NCBI GenBank assembly: GCA_037157565.1 | Contig: JAZHRO010000003.1 | Span: 74,216,501 to 74,280,500 of the forward strand | DNA length: 64,000 nucleotides | Source: Thalassia testudinum | Taxonomy: Eukaryota; Streptophyta; Magnoliopsida; Alismatales; Hydrocharitaceae | Direction: 5' to 3' | In this document: positions 22,582 to 34,300 of the stretch, piece by piece | Layout of the letters: the number at the start of each line of letters is the position of its first letter | Numbering within the stretch: the stretch's first letter is position 1 | Translations under genes and position numbers: made by a program | The notes under the pieces: generated by a model | The model's input: only the letters and a program-made list of their open reading frames with translations | The model's database searches: none | What the model was told of the DNA's origin: nothing

Positions 22582-22791
22582 ACAAGCTAGGAAGCCCTCA
22601 CATCCCTAGCTCAAAAGTCTCGCCACCCGAAGTGCAGAAACGCACCTGAAGCCGCCGTCCACTGGCTGACCGTTAAACTTGAAAGAAGGCAACTCTGGTA
22701 TGGAGAAGACAATCTTTCTCTCAAAACAGTCCTCCAAAGCGTGGAAAGCGAACAGCCAGTCCATCCCCAGAATTACGCCAAATTCCTCAAT

Positions 22792-23112
22792 CTATATCAT
22801 AATCAGGTCAGCGGGAAGGCTATGTCCCCCAATACTGACCTCGCAATCCGTGTATACCTCCTCAGCTATGAACAGTTGACCACTCAGACCTCTAATCATG
22901 AACGAATCTTCTAATAGCGTATAATCCCAGCCAAAACGAACTGCGAAACTGGCTGCGACAAACGAGTGCGTAGCGTCGGAATCGAAAAGCGTGTAAACGA
23001 GTCTACCGGAAACTGAATCCATACCTGCCACCACTGGTCCTGAAGCTATGGCATCCCTGTATGTCAGGGCATTGATACGCCCCTCAGGCCTAGGTGTGGA
23101 TGAAGCAGCCAC
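22792..23112 (-). pseudogene. Array C copy 1: aspartic protease with altered active site
   Basis: The open piece of 106 codons has the retropepsin-like fold start V-Y-T-L-F-D-S-D-A-T-H-S-F. The active-site triad of this family is D-S-G, so Gly is replaced by Asp. Copy 2 has D-S-S at the same place. It continues with I-R-G-L-S-G-Q-L-F and V-S-I-G-G-H-S-L-P-A-D-L, typical for chromovirus proteases. Confidence 0.85.
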
Positions 23113-23119
23113 ACTCTGC

Positions 23120-24377
23120 GTCAGACGGGTAGCTGCTGGCCGGTACCCTCCTCGTGGCTACTGTCCTCCCCCTCGCACCTGGAACCCGCGGCCTCCTGCT
23201 CGCCCTCCAGTGCTCGATGCGGGAAGCGTCTGCTGACCACCTGCCTGAGACGAGCAGTCCCTCCAGATGTGGCTCTGCAGGCCACACTGGTAACGGAGGG
23301 GAATCCAACTCCCGCACTCAGCGGGTCCCTCCTGTCGGCTGGGTGAGGGTCTGGTGCTGGCAACTGGCCCCTGACGAGGTCCCCCAAAGGCCACTGATGA
23401 CCCTGCGAAATGTGGCGGCTCTCCAGCGGATGGCACGTGTCTGCTCTCTTGCCGGCCCTATGAAAAGTCTGACTGGTAGGGCCTCTTCTGCCAACTGTCA
23501 GTATCTCGCACGGACGGGTTGGTCTCCTCGTAGGTCATAGCTACCTCCACTACCCTCGAGAATGTAGGCAGCTTCAGGGGTTTGACATACCCCCGGATCG
23601 TAGGCCGGAGCCCCTCGGTGAACCTCCAAAGGTGCTCCTTTTCAGTGGCTACTACTGTTGCTGCAAAGCGGGATAGCTCCAGAAAACGCGTGCGGTACGC
23701 GCTCACAGTCATCGTCCCCTGGTGGAGAGTGTGGAACTCCCACCTCCTCTGGTCCTGCCACGTCTGGGGAAAGTACTGCTCGCAGAAGAGGGTGACAAAC
23801 CGGTCCCAGGTCGGCTTGTCCCTCTCCTGTCCCCTGACCGCCCTCCACCACCTGTGTGCCGCACTCTCCAGTTGGTATGTGGCAAAGGCCACGTGGCACT
23901 ATGTTGGGGGTGAAGGGTGCCGAAAACCTTCTCGATCTGCTCAAGCCAGTCCTCCGCCTCAGTCGGGTCCTCATCCCCCTTGAAGGAGGGGGGCTTCAGC
24001 TTCCGGAACTGCCCGAAAAGCTCGAAGTGGAACTGCAGTGGAGATGCTGGTGCACCTCCAGGTAAAGGTGCCTCATGGATAGAAGTGTCGGAGGAAGGTT
24101 GGGGCGGTGGCGGCTAATCCCCTCCCACGCATCCAGCGCCACAACTATCGCGTGGTCCCACAGAGGACTCCCCCTCCACAGCCCCAGGGGGAGGTGCTCG
24201 GGGCGGTGGGTGGAGCTCCTCTCGCACTATATCCCATATCAGCTGGGCGAGGTCCTGGGCCTGAATGGCAGGGAGCAGTGGCTGGTCCACAGAGACGTCG
24301 GCCGCAACACACCCACCTCGCCGACCTTGTCCTCGGCTGCGTCCATGGCCTGCCTCGTTAGTCCCTCGTTAGGGCAT
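23120..24377 (-). pseudogene. Array C copy 1: gag with capsid domain and decayed zinc knuckle
   Basis: The capsid core is open at 23458-23892: A-T-Y-Q-L-E-S-A-A-H-R-W-W, F-C-E-Q-Y-F-P, Y-R-T-R-F-L-E-L-S and F-T-E-G-L-R-P. A proline-rich N-terminal part runs up to a likely ATG at 24375-24377, soon followed by a stop. The knuckle region (23158-23436) reads R-Y-Q-C-G-L-Q-S-H-I-W-R-D-C; the first Cys of C-x2-C-x4-H-x4-C is replaced by Arg. Several stops and shifts interrupt the gene. Confidence 0.82.
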
Positions 24378-24541
24378 CTCCTGCAAGGAGACGCGAAATA
24401 GAACGAAAACACATCAATACGGAACGACATTAAAAAGAGAAGTATAAGTGCTAATGTCAAAAGAAATGTTGTGGTGGCTACTCTAGTTACAAACACATGA
24501 ATTGGTTATTTTCTAGTCAGTTGATTTACTTCTCGGGATGA

Positions 24542-24557
24542 CCTTGCTCTAATACCA
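24542..24557 (-). promoter_or_regulatory. Primer-binding site of C copy 1 (initiator tRNA-Met)
   Basis: The minus strand reads TGGTATTAGAGCAAGG, three bases after the LTR2 end. It matches the initiator tRNA-Met primer site (TGGTATCAGAGC) with one change. Copy 2 has TGGTATCAGAGGAAGG at 32012-32027. Confidence 0.88.
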
Positions 24558-24560
24558 TCT

Positions 24561-27246
24561 TGTAATGACCTGATTCCCGAATCCCGATGAGACACGAGAA
24601 TCGGACCGACTCAACTAATCCCGTGACCCAGTTCGTCCAACGAGAAGTGACCAAAAGAACAGTCAAATAAACCACATTCACCATGTATATAACTAGCAGT
24701 AACAAAATACAACAATAAAGAAAGGAAATACTACAGTATGCACCACCACAACAGCAGGGAAATATACATAACATAAAGTTTTCAATAAAGAAGGTACATG
24801 GAGTAACAAAAACTACTCACTATAATGGAAGAAAAGTACAGAAGTACTACAGGTAACCCTACTAGACCAACTAGAACAAGCATCCCCTGCAGCTGCTGAC
24901 TATGGCTGCTCAACACTTGCCCCTGAAAATGTACCAAGGTTGACTCATCAGCGAAATGCTGAGTGGAGTGGCAACTAAAAAGCTAAAGAAGCAGTAGAGT
25001 GTACAGTAGCTGTTATATTGTACTTTATTTTCGTCTTTCTGTTTATTCACTATTGATTTATTTCTCAGATCCTTCTCTTGATCTTGAATGCTCCTCGTGG
25101 GAACGATCTTGATTGCAGTCTTTTCCGAAAAGTAGAAGCAACACGTGGTGCTCTCCTGGCCGGGAGAGTCCCCCATTGTGGTCCTACCCTCAGTCAACCA
25201 CCCCAAGGTCGCTGACAGACGTAACGGTGACTACGGCATGCGCAATAAGCACATGGGTAGGTACCCCGCACTGGCATGCGATCAGTCATTTCCATTAATG
25301 AGTGTGCCCAAAGAATAGCACGGAACTAGTATAGGGCCGAGTCCTCTCAGTTACAGGGGTCCAACCCCTCCACAATCTGCACACCCTCGCCTGACTACCC
25401 AGGTTTGCCCAGTGGGCCTAACAAGTCGGTGCAGGAGAGCTAGCAGAATCCCGAGGCCCGTGGGGTAGCTAGTGCTCTCCCTACACTAGTAGCTCTCCTC
25501 GGTACTGCGTACGCGAGGGCCAGCAAGCCGATGTAAAGTGGCCAAACCCACCCTGGTCTCAACCTGAGGGAAGCAAGCTCCCCTCTACACTAAGAGGTAA
25601 TTCGTGCTCTCTTTGGTTCCACGTACCCAGGAGACAACACACTTCCACGTTTTACTTTCTCAGTTCCATTCCATTTTCTTTCCAGGAGTTCTACTCCTAA
25701 TTCCCAGTGGGGTTGATGTTCTTTTTGTTTGGCCGTTTTGGGTTTCACCATTCCAACTTTATATTTATATAACCCAAGTTCTTAATCGTATTTATTCATT
25801 CATAACAGGTAGTTGTCAATCAATTTACAGGCAGTTATCATTTCCTTTCTACTTTTCCAAGACTGCAATCTTTCTATATTCCACTAGTTTTCCAGTCCTA
25901 GGATTCATGCCGTACCCTAGGATCTATCATTCAAATCTAGTTTTCCAATCCTAGGATTCGTGCAATACCTAGGATCTATCACTCAATCTAATTTCACAGT
26001 AATAGGGTTCATGCAATGCCCTATACTCTATTAATTGTTTCATAATCATAATAAGTTTTGTTAAATAAATTAAAAAGCCACTCTACCAGTGAAACTGGGA
26101 GTACTGGAGGCGTGGTCGGCAATCCTACGCACCTCCGCAACCCCCAAGACTGGAACGGAATGGAGTCCTAACACAGGGATTAATCACAAGGTGTTTCTCA
26201 GAACAATACACAATTACTCTAAACGGATAGAGGAATTAATTTTGGAAAGAGCGCAACTCAAAACGCGGAAAACAGACTCCGAACGGGCCCTAAATGGGTA
26301 AAAAACGATGAATCTGTCCAAAATCAGACGTCTGGAACCTCTTTAAGACATCTTAAATGGTGGATCAGGTCGTACCTTAGTCTACGCAGTCCTTCAGACA
26401 TAAAGAAGCCTGCTGGATCGTCTGAATTTAGTTTCCAGATGTCCGATTGTCAGCCCAGAAGTCTGGAGGTCCTCTCCGTCGTCTGGTACTGTGGCCAGAC
26501 ATCTGATCCGCATGGGATGGAGAGCCCTCGCGCCCTCCCGAACAACACCTGCGCACACATGCAACCGCTCTCATCACGAAATGGCTCAGAGAATGCGGCG
26601 GACGGCTGCATGGCCTTACACGCGTTAAAGGAAGGAGGAAAAATATTGTACCTGTTAGATGTCTGGATCTTCCGCCAGACGTCCTACGCGTCGTCTGGAC
26701 GTAAGTCCAGACGTCTCATTCTGGGAAATTTCCCCACAATCAGCACTCGGTTCGTCCTCCGCCCGTGACGCACAGCCGTGCCGCGTTGCAACCGCCTGCT
26801 GCCTGAGATGCAGCAGCTCCTACGCGACACCCCACGCCCGCTGTTCCCCCCGCCGGCCGGCTCTAGCTGCCCCGGCAAGCTCGCACCTCTGCAGTCGAGC
26901 TTCTTCTTCCAGTCGCAACACTCCCTCCAACACGTCTGCTGCAGCCGCTGCTGCACCCTCGCTCGCTCGTAGGGAGAAGGAGAAGAGAAGACGGTGGAGT
27001 GGGACTGAGGGAGAGGGGGAGCGCTCTTATAGGGCAGCCACGAGAAGAGAGAGAAAGAAATGGCGCCTGCAGGGAGAGAAAAGGAAGGCTGCGGGTTTAG
27101 TCTCCACGTGCAGGCTCGCAGACGCGAACCCGTACGCTGAAAAAAATTTATTACCAGACGTCTTGGAAGGGTTCCAGACGTCCGGCCAGAGGTCTGGGAC
27201 ACTTCCCAGATGTCTTAAACTACTTCTAACGTCCATGATCGTAACA
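24561..27246 (-). repeat. Array C LTR2, shared by both internal copies
   Basis: The LTR is 2686 bp with the same ends as LTR1. It is the 5' LTR of copy 1 (primer site at 24542) and also the 3' LTR of copy 2 (chromodomain end at 27330). It has no target duplication of its own on either side. The TATA box is at 27024-27032 (minus) and the 53-bp tandem repeats at 25885-26033. Confidence 0.88.
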
Positions 27247-27329
27247 ATATAACAAACTCAAAGGAAGTTTCATCCCCGAAACTTACGCTAACAAGGGTGC
27301 AGGAAGGAACAAAATACATAGATAACAAA

Positions 27330-27850
27330 CTCAAAGAGGATCGAAGCCGGTCCGAAAAGATGTACCCGCGAAAAGCTCCAGGTATCACTCCCACATTGCC
27401 GCCTCAGGCTCCCAAGTAGCCTCCTTGTACCGCTGGCTCCTCCACAAAACCTTCACCAGGGGTACTTGCTTTTGTCTCAGACTGCGAACAGCTCTGTCAA
27501 GAATCTACACTGGCCACTCGGGGTAGGTCAGGTCGTCGCTCACCTCGATGCTCTCGTGACTTAGGACGTGACTGGGATCGGCGACGTACTTCCTGAGTTT
27601 GGACACGTGGAACACGTCGTGCACACCAGAAAGCTGAGGAGGGAGGGCAAGTCTATAAGCAACGAGTCCAACCCACTCCAGGACCTCAGAGAGCCCCACG
27701 AATCTCGACGAGAGCTTCCCTCTCACCCCAAACTGCTGTAGGCCCTTCATGGGTGAAACACGAAGGAAGACATGGTCCCCAACCACAAACTGCACCTCTC
27801 TGCATCTCCGATCTACGTCGCTCATCTTCCTGCTCCTGAGAGTGCGGAGT
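27330..27850 (-). pseudogene. Array C copy 2: integrase C-terminus and chromodomain
   Basis: The open piece 27505-27825 holds D-R-R-C-R-E-V-Q-F-V-V-G-D-H-V-F-L-R-V-S-P-M-K-G and V-H-D-V-F-H-V-S-K-L-R-K-Y-V. Beyond a stop the chromodomain follows: R-S-L-R-Q-K-Q-V-P-L-V-K-V-L-W-R-S then K-E-A-T-W-E, ending near 27333. It is better kept than copy 1. Confidence 0.82.
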
Positions 27851-28790
27851 TGCCTGTGAATCTACTCGACTACCTCCTGACTCTGCCGGATCAGCCTGGG
27901 GCCAACCTCCCACTTGGTCCCCACCTCAACCCAACTCAAGGTTGCCGTACAACTCCGTCTGTACAGAGCCTCATAGGGAGCGATGCCGATGCTCGAGTGA
28001 TAACTGTTGTTGTATGCAAACTCCGCCAGTGGCAAGTGCTCCTCCCAAGAGCCCCTCCAGTCCAGTACACAGGCATGCAAAAGTTCCTCAAGTGTCTGTA
28101 TCGTGCGCTCAGACTATCCGTCCATCTGGGGGTGGTAAGCTGTACTGAATCTCAACTATGTCCCCAGGGCCAGCTGAAACTCAGCCCAAAACTGGGACGT
28201 AAAGCAGGTATCCCAGTCGGATATGATCTCCTGCGGAACTCCGTGTAGGCATACCACGTCACGGATATACCTCTCTTCCAAATGTGCAGGTCCCCAAGTG
28301 ACTCGGATCGGCAAGAATCATGCCGTCTTCGTCAGTCTATCCACGATTACCCAGACTGCGTCATGTCCTCGCTGGGTAACAGGTAAGCCCACCACCAAGT
28401 CCATGGTGATGCTCTCCCACTTCCACTCTGGAACTGGAAGCGGCTGTAGCGGCCCTGCAGGCCTCTGATGCTCGACTTTCACCTGTTGGCACACTAAACA
28501 CTGCTGCACGAATTCACCCACATCCCCCTTCATCCCCCACCACCAAAACTCGCATCTCAAGTCATGGTACATCTTCATGTTTCCGGGATGTATGGTAAAT
28601 CTAGAACCGTGTGCCTCAGTCAGGAGCTCTCTCAACAGCTCCTCGTCCCTGGGAATGCACAGATGTCCCCTTAGGCGTAGCACCAGGTCTCTGAAGGAGA
28701 AGTTCCCCGGGTCTCCTGACAGTACTCTGTCGCGCAAAGACTGCAAGTACGGGTCAGGCATCTATCCTGTGATGATGCGATCTATCAGCT
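27851..28790 (-). pseudogene. Array C copy 2: integrase, broken
   Basis: The zinc module is in the open piece 28318-28761 (A-H-G-S-R-F-T-I-H-P-G-N, W-W-W-G-M-K, C-L-V-C-Q-Q-V-K), which also has T-M-D-L-V-V-G-L-P with the first catalytic Asp. The third catalytic residue is kept (S-E-R-T-I-Q, about 28100), unlike copy 1. Stops at 28318-28320 (TGA) and 28114-28116 (TAG) are at the same codons as in copy 1. The part at 27862-28080 reads [12 protein letters not shown] and Y-E-A-L-Y. Confidence 0.82.
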
Positions 28791-29400
28791 CTTGCCTCGT
28801 CTGTCGCATCACAGTCACTGCCCCACAGTGCCCCTGTAGCACTAGGGGTTGGCAACTGCCCATCTCCTCCAAAAGGCTCCAACTCTGCACCTGTAAATTG
28901 GCCAAGTGTGCAGGCGCCTTCCAGCTCAAGGCGTCAGCCACCACGCTGGCCTTTCCCCGGTGGTAGGAAATGCTGCAGTCGTAGTCCTTTAGGCGCTCCA
29001 ACCAACGTCTCTGTCGCATGTTGAGCTCCTTCTGATTAAAAAAGGTATCTGAGGCTCTTGTGATCTGTGAAAATCTCGAAGGTCTCACCGTACAAGTAGT
29101 GCCTCTAGGTCTTCCGCGCGAAGACAACAGCTGCCAGCTCCAGGTCGTGGGTAGGGTAGCTATGCTCATGGGGCTTCAGTTGCCGCGAAGCGTAAGCGAC
29201 AATGTGACCCTTCTGCATGAGCACACCCCCTAACCCCTGCAAGGAGGCATCCGTGTACACAACGAACCCACCACTACTGTCAGGGATGGTGAGCAAGGGA
29301 GCCGAAGTCAGTCTCTCCTTCAGCTCCTGAAAACATGCCTCACAGGCATCTGTCCAAGTGACGGGCACGTCCTTCCGGGTCAACTGTGTCATAGGATGTG
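28791..29400 (-). pseudogene. Array C copy 2: RNase H and connection
   Basis: Two pieces cover the RNase H: the end of 29105-29644 ([27 protein letters not shown]) and 28762-29169 in a shifted frame (R-Q-R-R-W-L-E-R-L-K-D-Y-D-C, A-D-A-L-S-W-K). A stop and a frameshift near 29105 separate them. F-T-D-H-K-S-L is kept here. Confidence 0.78.
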
Positions 29401-30472
29401 CAATCTGTGAAAAGCCCCTGATAAACCGCCTGTAGTAGCTTGCTAGTCCCAGGAAACTGTGTATCTCAGTAACCGTACGCGGTCTCTCCCACCTGAGCAC
29501 TGCCTCGACCTTGGCTGGGTCCACCGCCAAGCCATCCACAGAGATCACATGACCCAAGAAGGTCACCTCCCTCAACCATAACTCGCACTTACAGTATTCA
29601 GCGTAAAGCCTACGTTGTCTCAGTGTGTCTAGAACCATCCGCAAGTGCTATCTGTGCTGCGTCTGATCTCGAGAGTAGATGAGTACATCATCAATGAATA
29701 CCACAATTTACTAGTCCAAGTACGGTCTAAACACTCGTTTCATCAGGTCCATGAAGGTAGTGGGGGCATTGGTCAGCCCAAACGACATGACCAAAAACTT
29801 GTAATGTCCGTACCGGGTGCGAAAAGCTGTCTTGGAGACGTCTGCCTACCTGATCCTCAACTGCTGGTATCAAGACCTTTAGTCAATCTTGGAGAATACC
29901 GTGGCACCTCGCAATTGGTCAAACAAGTCGTTGATCCTCTGCAGCAGATATCTGTTCTTAATGGTGACCCTATTCAGCTGTCGGTAGCCCACACAAAGGC
30001 ATAGGGTACCTTCCTTCTTCTTCACAAGTAGTACCGGGGCTCCTCAGGGAGACGCACTGGGCCTCACAAAGCCCTTCTCCAAAAGATCCTGCAACAGAGA
30101 CTTGAGCTCTCGCAGCTCAAGTGGTGCCATTCTATATGGTGCGGGGGAGATGGGGCTGCTCCCTGGTACTAGTGAGATCTCAAACTAGATCTCACGCTCG
30201 GGAGGTAGTCCTGGCAACTCGTCTGGGGACACGTCGGCGTACTCTCTGACCACCGAGATACTCTGGAAGTCTGCCACAGGGCTGGGTTCTGCCACCACAC
30301 AAGCTAGGAAGCCCTCACACCCCTGGCTCAAAAGTCTCGCCGCCCGAAGTGCAGAAATGCACCTGAAGCCTCCGTCCAATGGCTGACCATGGAACTCGAA
30401 AGAAGGCAACTCCAGTATGGAGAAGACAATCTTCCTCTCAAAATAGTCCACCAAAGCGTGGTAAATGGACAA
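29401..30472 (-). pseudogene. Array C copy 2: reverse transcriptase with many stops
   Basis: The N-terminal linker and start (30185-30472, ending P-P-E-R-E-I then a stop) is followed by RT with several in-frame stops between 29645 and 30184. The palm motif V-F-I-D-D-V-L-I-Y is readable near 29690, and the C-terminal part [12 protein letters not shown] is in 29105-29644. Most stops fit C-to-T changes in CAG or CGA codons. Confidence 0.8.
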
Positions 30473-30751
30473 CTAGTCCATCCCCAGAATTACGCCAAAT
30501 TCCTCCATCTGTATCATAATCAGGTCAGCGGGAAGGCTATGTCCCCCAATACTGACCTCGCAATCCGTGTATACCACCACAGCTACAAATAGCTGACCAC
30601 TAAGACCTCTGATCATGAACAGATCCTCCAACAGCATATAATCCTGGCCTAAACAAACTATGAAACTGGGTGCGACAAACGAGTGCTTAGCGCTGGAATC
30701 GAAAAGCGTGTAAACGAGTCTACCAGAAACTGAATCCAAACCTGCCACCAC
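30473..30751 (-). pseudogene. Array C copy 2: aspartic protease with altered active site
   Basis: The piece includes V-Y-T-L-F-D-S-S-A-K-H-S-F, where the family has D-S-G-A-T. The glycine and the following threonine are both changed, so activity is unlikely. The downstream part agrees with copy 1. Confidence 0.82.
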
Positions 30752-30789
30752 TGATCCCGAGGCTCTGGCATCCCTGTGTGTCGAGGCGT

Positions 30790-31860
30790 TGATATGCCCC
30801 TTAGCCCTAGGTCTGGACTAAGCAGCCACACTCTGCGTCGAACGGGTAGCTGCTGGCCGGTACCCTCCTCGTGACTGTTGTCCTCCCCCTCGCACCTGGA
30901 ACTCGCGGCCTCCTGCTCACCCTCCAATGCTCGATGCTCGAACGGTAGGGCCTCTTCCGCCCGTTATCAGTATCTCGCGCGGATGGGTTGGTCTCCTCGT
31001 AGGTCATAGCTGCCTCCACTACCCTCGAAAACGTAGGCAGCTTTAGGGGTTTGACATACCCCCGTATCGTAGGTCGGAGCCCCTTGGTGAGCCTCTAAAG
31101 GCGCTCCTCGTCGGTGGCTACTGCTGTCGTTGCAAAGTGGGACAGCTCCAGAAAACGCGTGCGGTACGCACTCACGGCCATCATCCCCTGGCAGAGAGTG
31201 TGGAACTCCCTCCTCCTCTGCTCCTGCCAAGTCTAGTGAAAGTACTACTCACAAAAGAGGGTGATGAACCAGTCCCAGGTCGGCTCGTCCCTCTCCTGTC
31301 CCCTGACTGCCCTCCACCACCTGTGTGCCGCACTCTCCGGCTGGTACGTGGCAAATGCCACATGGCACTCTGTCGGGGGGCGAAGGGTGCCGAAAACCTT
31401 CTTGATCTACTCCAGCCAGTCCTCCGCCTCAGTCGGGTCCTCATTCCCCTTGAAGGAGGGGGGCTTCAGCTTCCAGAACTGCACAAAAAGCTCGAAGTGG
31501 CGCTGCAGTGGAGATGCTGGTGCACCTCCAAGTAATGGTGCCTCGTGCATAGAAGTGTCGAAGGAAGGTGGGGGCGGTGGCGGGCAATCCCCTCCCCCGC
31601 GTCCAGCGCTGCGTCTGTCACGTGGTCCCACAATGGACTCCCCCTCTGCAGCCCCAGGGGGAGGTGCTTGGGGCGGTGGGTGGAGCTCCTCTCGCACTAT
31701 ATCCGGTATCAGCTGGGCGAGGTCCGAGGCCTGAATGTCTAGGAGCAGTGGCTGGACCACTGAGACATCGGTCGCAACACGCCCACCTCGCCAACCTAGT
31801 CCTCGGCCGCATCCGCGACCTGCCTCGCTAGTCCCTCATCGGGGCATCTCCTGCAAGGAC
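30790..31860 (-). pseudogene. Array C copy 2: gag lacking the zinc-knuckle region
   Basis: The N-terminal proline-rich part and start of capsid are open at 31407-31760 (E-L-F-V-Q-F-W-K-L-K-P-P-S-F-K-G, A-E-D-W-L-E), followed by several stops. The rest of capsid reads to about 30960. Compared with copy 1, roughly 250 bp around 30940, covering the knuckle, are missing. Confidence 0.8.
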
Positions 31861-32011
31861 ATGCGAACCAGAACGAAAACACGTAAATACGGAATGACAT
31901 TAAATAGAGAAGTGTAAGTGCTAATGTCAAAAGAAACGATGTGGTGGCTTCTCTTGTTACAGACACGTGAATTGGTTATTTTCTAGTCAGTTGATTCACT
32001 TCTCAGGATGA

Positions 32012-32027
32012 CCTTCCTCTGATACCA
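32012..32027 (-). promoter_or_regulatory. Primer-binding site of C copy 2 (initiator tRNA-Met)
   Basis: The minus strand reads TGGTATCAGAGGAAGG directly after LTR3 (three bases apart), an initiator tRNA-Met primer site with C-to-G at one base. Confidence 0.88.
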
Positions 32028-32030
32028 TCT

Positions 32031-32718
32031 TGTAACGACTCGATTCCCGAATCCCTACGAGACACGAGAATCGGACCGATTCGACTAATCCCAACTCACA
32101 GTCGTCCAACGAGAAGTAACCAAAAGAACAGTAAAATAAACCACATTCATCATGTATATAACTTGTAGTAACAAAATACAGCAGTAAAGAAAGTAAATAC
32201 TACAGTATGCACCAACACAACAGAAGGGATTGTAGTCTTTTCCGAAAAGTAGAAGTAACACATGGTGCTCTCCTGGCCGGGAGAGTCCCCCGTGGTGGTC
32301 CTACCCTCAGTCAACTACCCCAAGGTCGTTGACAGACGTAATGGTGACTACGGCACGTGCGATAAGCGCACGGGTAGCTACCCTACACTGGCATGCGATC
32401 AGTCATTTCCATTAATGGGTGTACCCAAAGCACAGCACGGAACCAGTATAGGGAAGAGCCCTCTCAGTAACAGGGGTCCAACCCCTCCACAGTCTGCGCA
32501 CCCTCGCCTGACTACCCTGGTTTGCCCAGTGGGCCTAACAAGTCGGTGCAGGAGAGCTAGCAGAACCCCAGGGCCTGTGGGGCAACTAGTGCTCTACCTA
32601 CAGTAGTAGCTCTCCTCGGTACTACGTACGCGAGGCCCAGCAAGTCGGTGTAAACTGGACAAACCCACCCCGGTCTCAACCTAAGGGCGGCAAGCTCCCC
32701 TCTAAACTAAGAGGTAAT
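32031..32718 (-). repeat. Array C LTR3, left part
   Basis: The LTR starts TGTAACGACTCG and is cut at 32718 by element A; it resumes at 42532. Against LTR1 and LTR2 it lacks a stretch near 32228, where the sequence jumps from AGAAGGGA to TTGTAGTC. This is about 340-370 bp of sequence seen at 3250-3620 and 24770-25110. Confidence 0.85.
32714..32718. repeat. Target-site duplication of element A (GTAAT), left copy
   Basis: GTAAT at 32714-32718 is repeated at 42527-42531. The uninterrupted target is seen in LTR1 at about 4105 (GAGGTAATACGTGCT). Confidence 0.93.
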
Positions 32719-33655
32719 TGATGAGAGCCTCATCATGAGCCATAACTAGCTCATTTTGACTGAATAAAGAATATTAAAGCTCCTACATAACCTAGAAGAA
32801 GGATTAACTGAAGGAACAAGTGCTCTGAGAAGAAAACATGAAATAAAGGTTAAAACTGCAATTTTACCATTGCAGTACATAAACGGGATTTCTAAAAAGC
32901 AAAACATAGGTCAAATGGTCCAAATAAGATAAAAAGTTGGTTGAGTTAATCAGAAATGGGTTTATGTGCAATCTAAGAACGAAATGACACTTGGTAACCC
33001 TAAAATAGACTCGCTTAAATTAACAAGGTTCCGATCAGAATAAAAATCAAGTAAACCCTCTAAAAATCATACAAAAACATCCTCTAGGGTTTAGAACACT
33101 TAGTTTGACCTTTGGAACCTAGTTTGACCGAGATTAGGGTCCTAGCTCTTCAATTAACCTAATTTGGGTTTTTACGCAAAATGTCCAGTCAAACTAGGTA
33201 AATCCTGAAATCCAACTTCGCCATTGGATTCCTTAGGTCCAAATTAGGTTTATACCAAAATTTTGACCTAAGGGGAGGTCATCTTGACCTACTTTGCAAT
33301 TTAGTACACCCAAATCATAAATAGGTCCCTATCTTTTGAACACCTTTGCAGAGAGCCCCCTAGGTTCTTCGCCTCCTTTGCAAACCGGTCCTGCCACCAT
33401 TGCTAGGGCAGAACTGAGCTCCGGCGAAGTTTCGAGAGAGATTGTTCTCTAATTCCTCAGAGATTCTCTCCTAGAAATGGAAGGGGGATTCTCTGAGGAA
33501 TTCCCTTCCTTATAAAGCCAATTACAATCGCTGGTGTGAACCCAATCTCTCGTGCGAACGAACGAGAGATTTGGGTATCCACCTTCCTTCCCACTCCGGC
33601 AAGCCGGCAGACCTAATTGCGCGGTCTCCACGTGCTGGTAGGTGCGGCCAGCACC

Positions 33656-33663
33656 TATAAAAG
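33656..33663 (+). promoter_or_regulatory. TATA box of element A 5' LTR
   Basis: The sequence is CCTATAAAAGACACC, conserved in the 3' LTR at 40740-40747. It would drive the element RNA through the internal ORF. Confidence 0.65.
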
Positions 33664-34277
33664 ACACCCCAGACCCTGCCGTAGAGGGGAGCTTGATTTA
33701 GCCGAGTGTCCACCCCCATTTCGTCTCCTCCTACCCGGCCAAAAGTCCCAGCAAGCTCTGGCGAGCCCCCCACCCCTCCCTCTTCGCTCTGCCACAAAAC
33801 CAGTGGCAGAGTTAGCTTCCTGACTTCCCTCCGCGTCGCGCAGTACCCGCACACGGCGCCTCAGCCCCGTCGTCGCCGCCGTTCTCCCCCATTGGGCATC
33901 ATCTTCTCCAGCGACAGCAGGTACTGCTGTCCGCCTTCCGTCCCCTTTCGTCCTTACAATTAGGTTAGAACTCCTCTCCATCCTCTCCTCTCTCTTTTCC
34001 CCCTGTTATCTCATCTGATTACCCTCGATCGATGCTGACCACCCTCATCTTCCACATCACCGACCGACCGCCGGCGAGCCGCTTCCACCATTCCAGCCCC
34101 CCACACGGCTCGCCAACAACCTCGAGAGCTCTGCCTCACCACCAGGAACTCGCTCCACCCCACAACTGCCACTCCAAACCTCCATAATCACCACCCGAAC
34201 AACCCACCTTCTCCGGTCACAGGTTGACCTAGGCACGCATGCCTAGGCCGACCTGCGGCCTGCAGCATCATCCACCG

Positions 34278-34300
34278 CCTTCGCCGTGCCACGGCGAAGG
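34278..34300. repeat. Perfect palindrome in A 5' LTR (11-bp arms)
   Basis: Arms CCTTCGCCGTG and CACGGCGAAGG flank one C. The 3' LTR copy at 41363-41385 has one substitution. It is shared with element B (7609-7633). Confidence 0.85.

Noticed and set aside
20228..23983. Numerous plus-strand frames of 60-160 codons across array C
   Set aside because: They are shadows of the minus-strand gag-pol pseudogene and contain no recognisable motif.
24542..24557. tRNA-like match
   Set aside because: Only the 3' terminal complement of initiator tRNA-Met is present, at an LTR border; it is a primer-binding site, not a tRNA gene. The tRNA-Asp matches are of the same kind.
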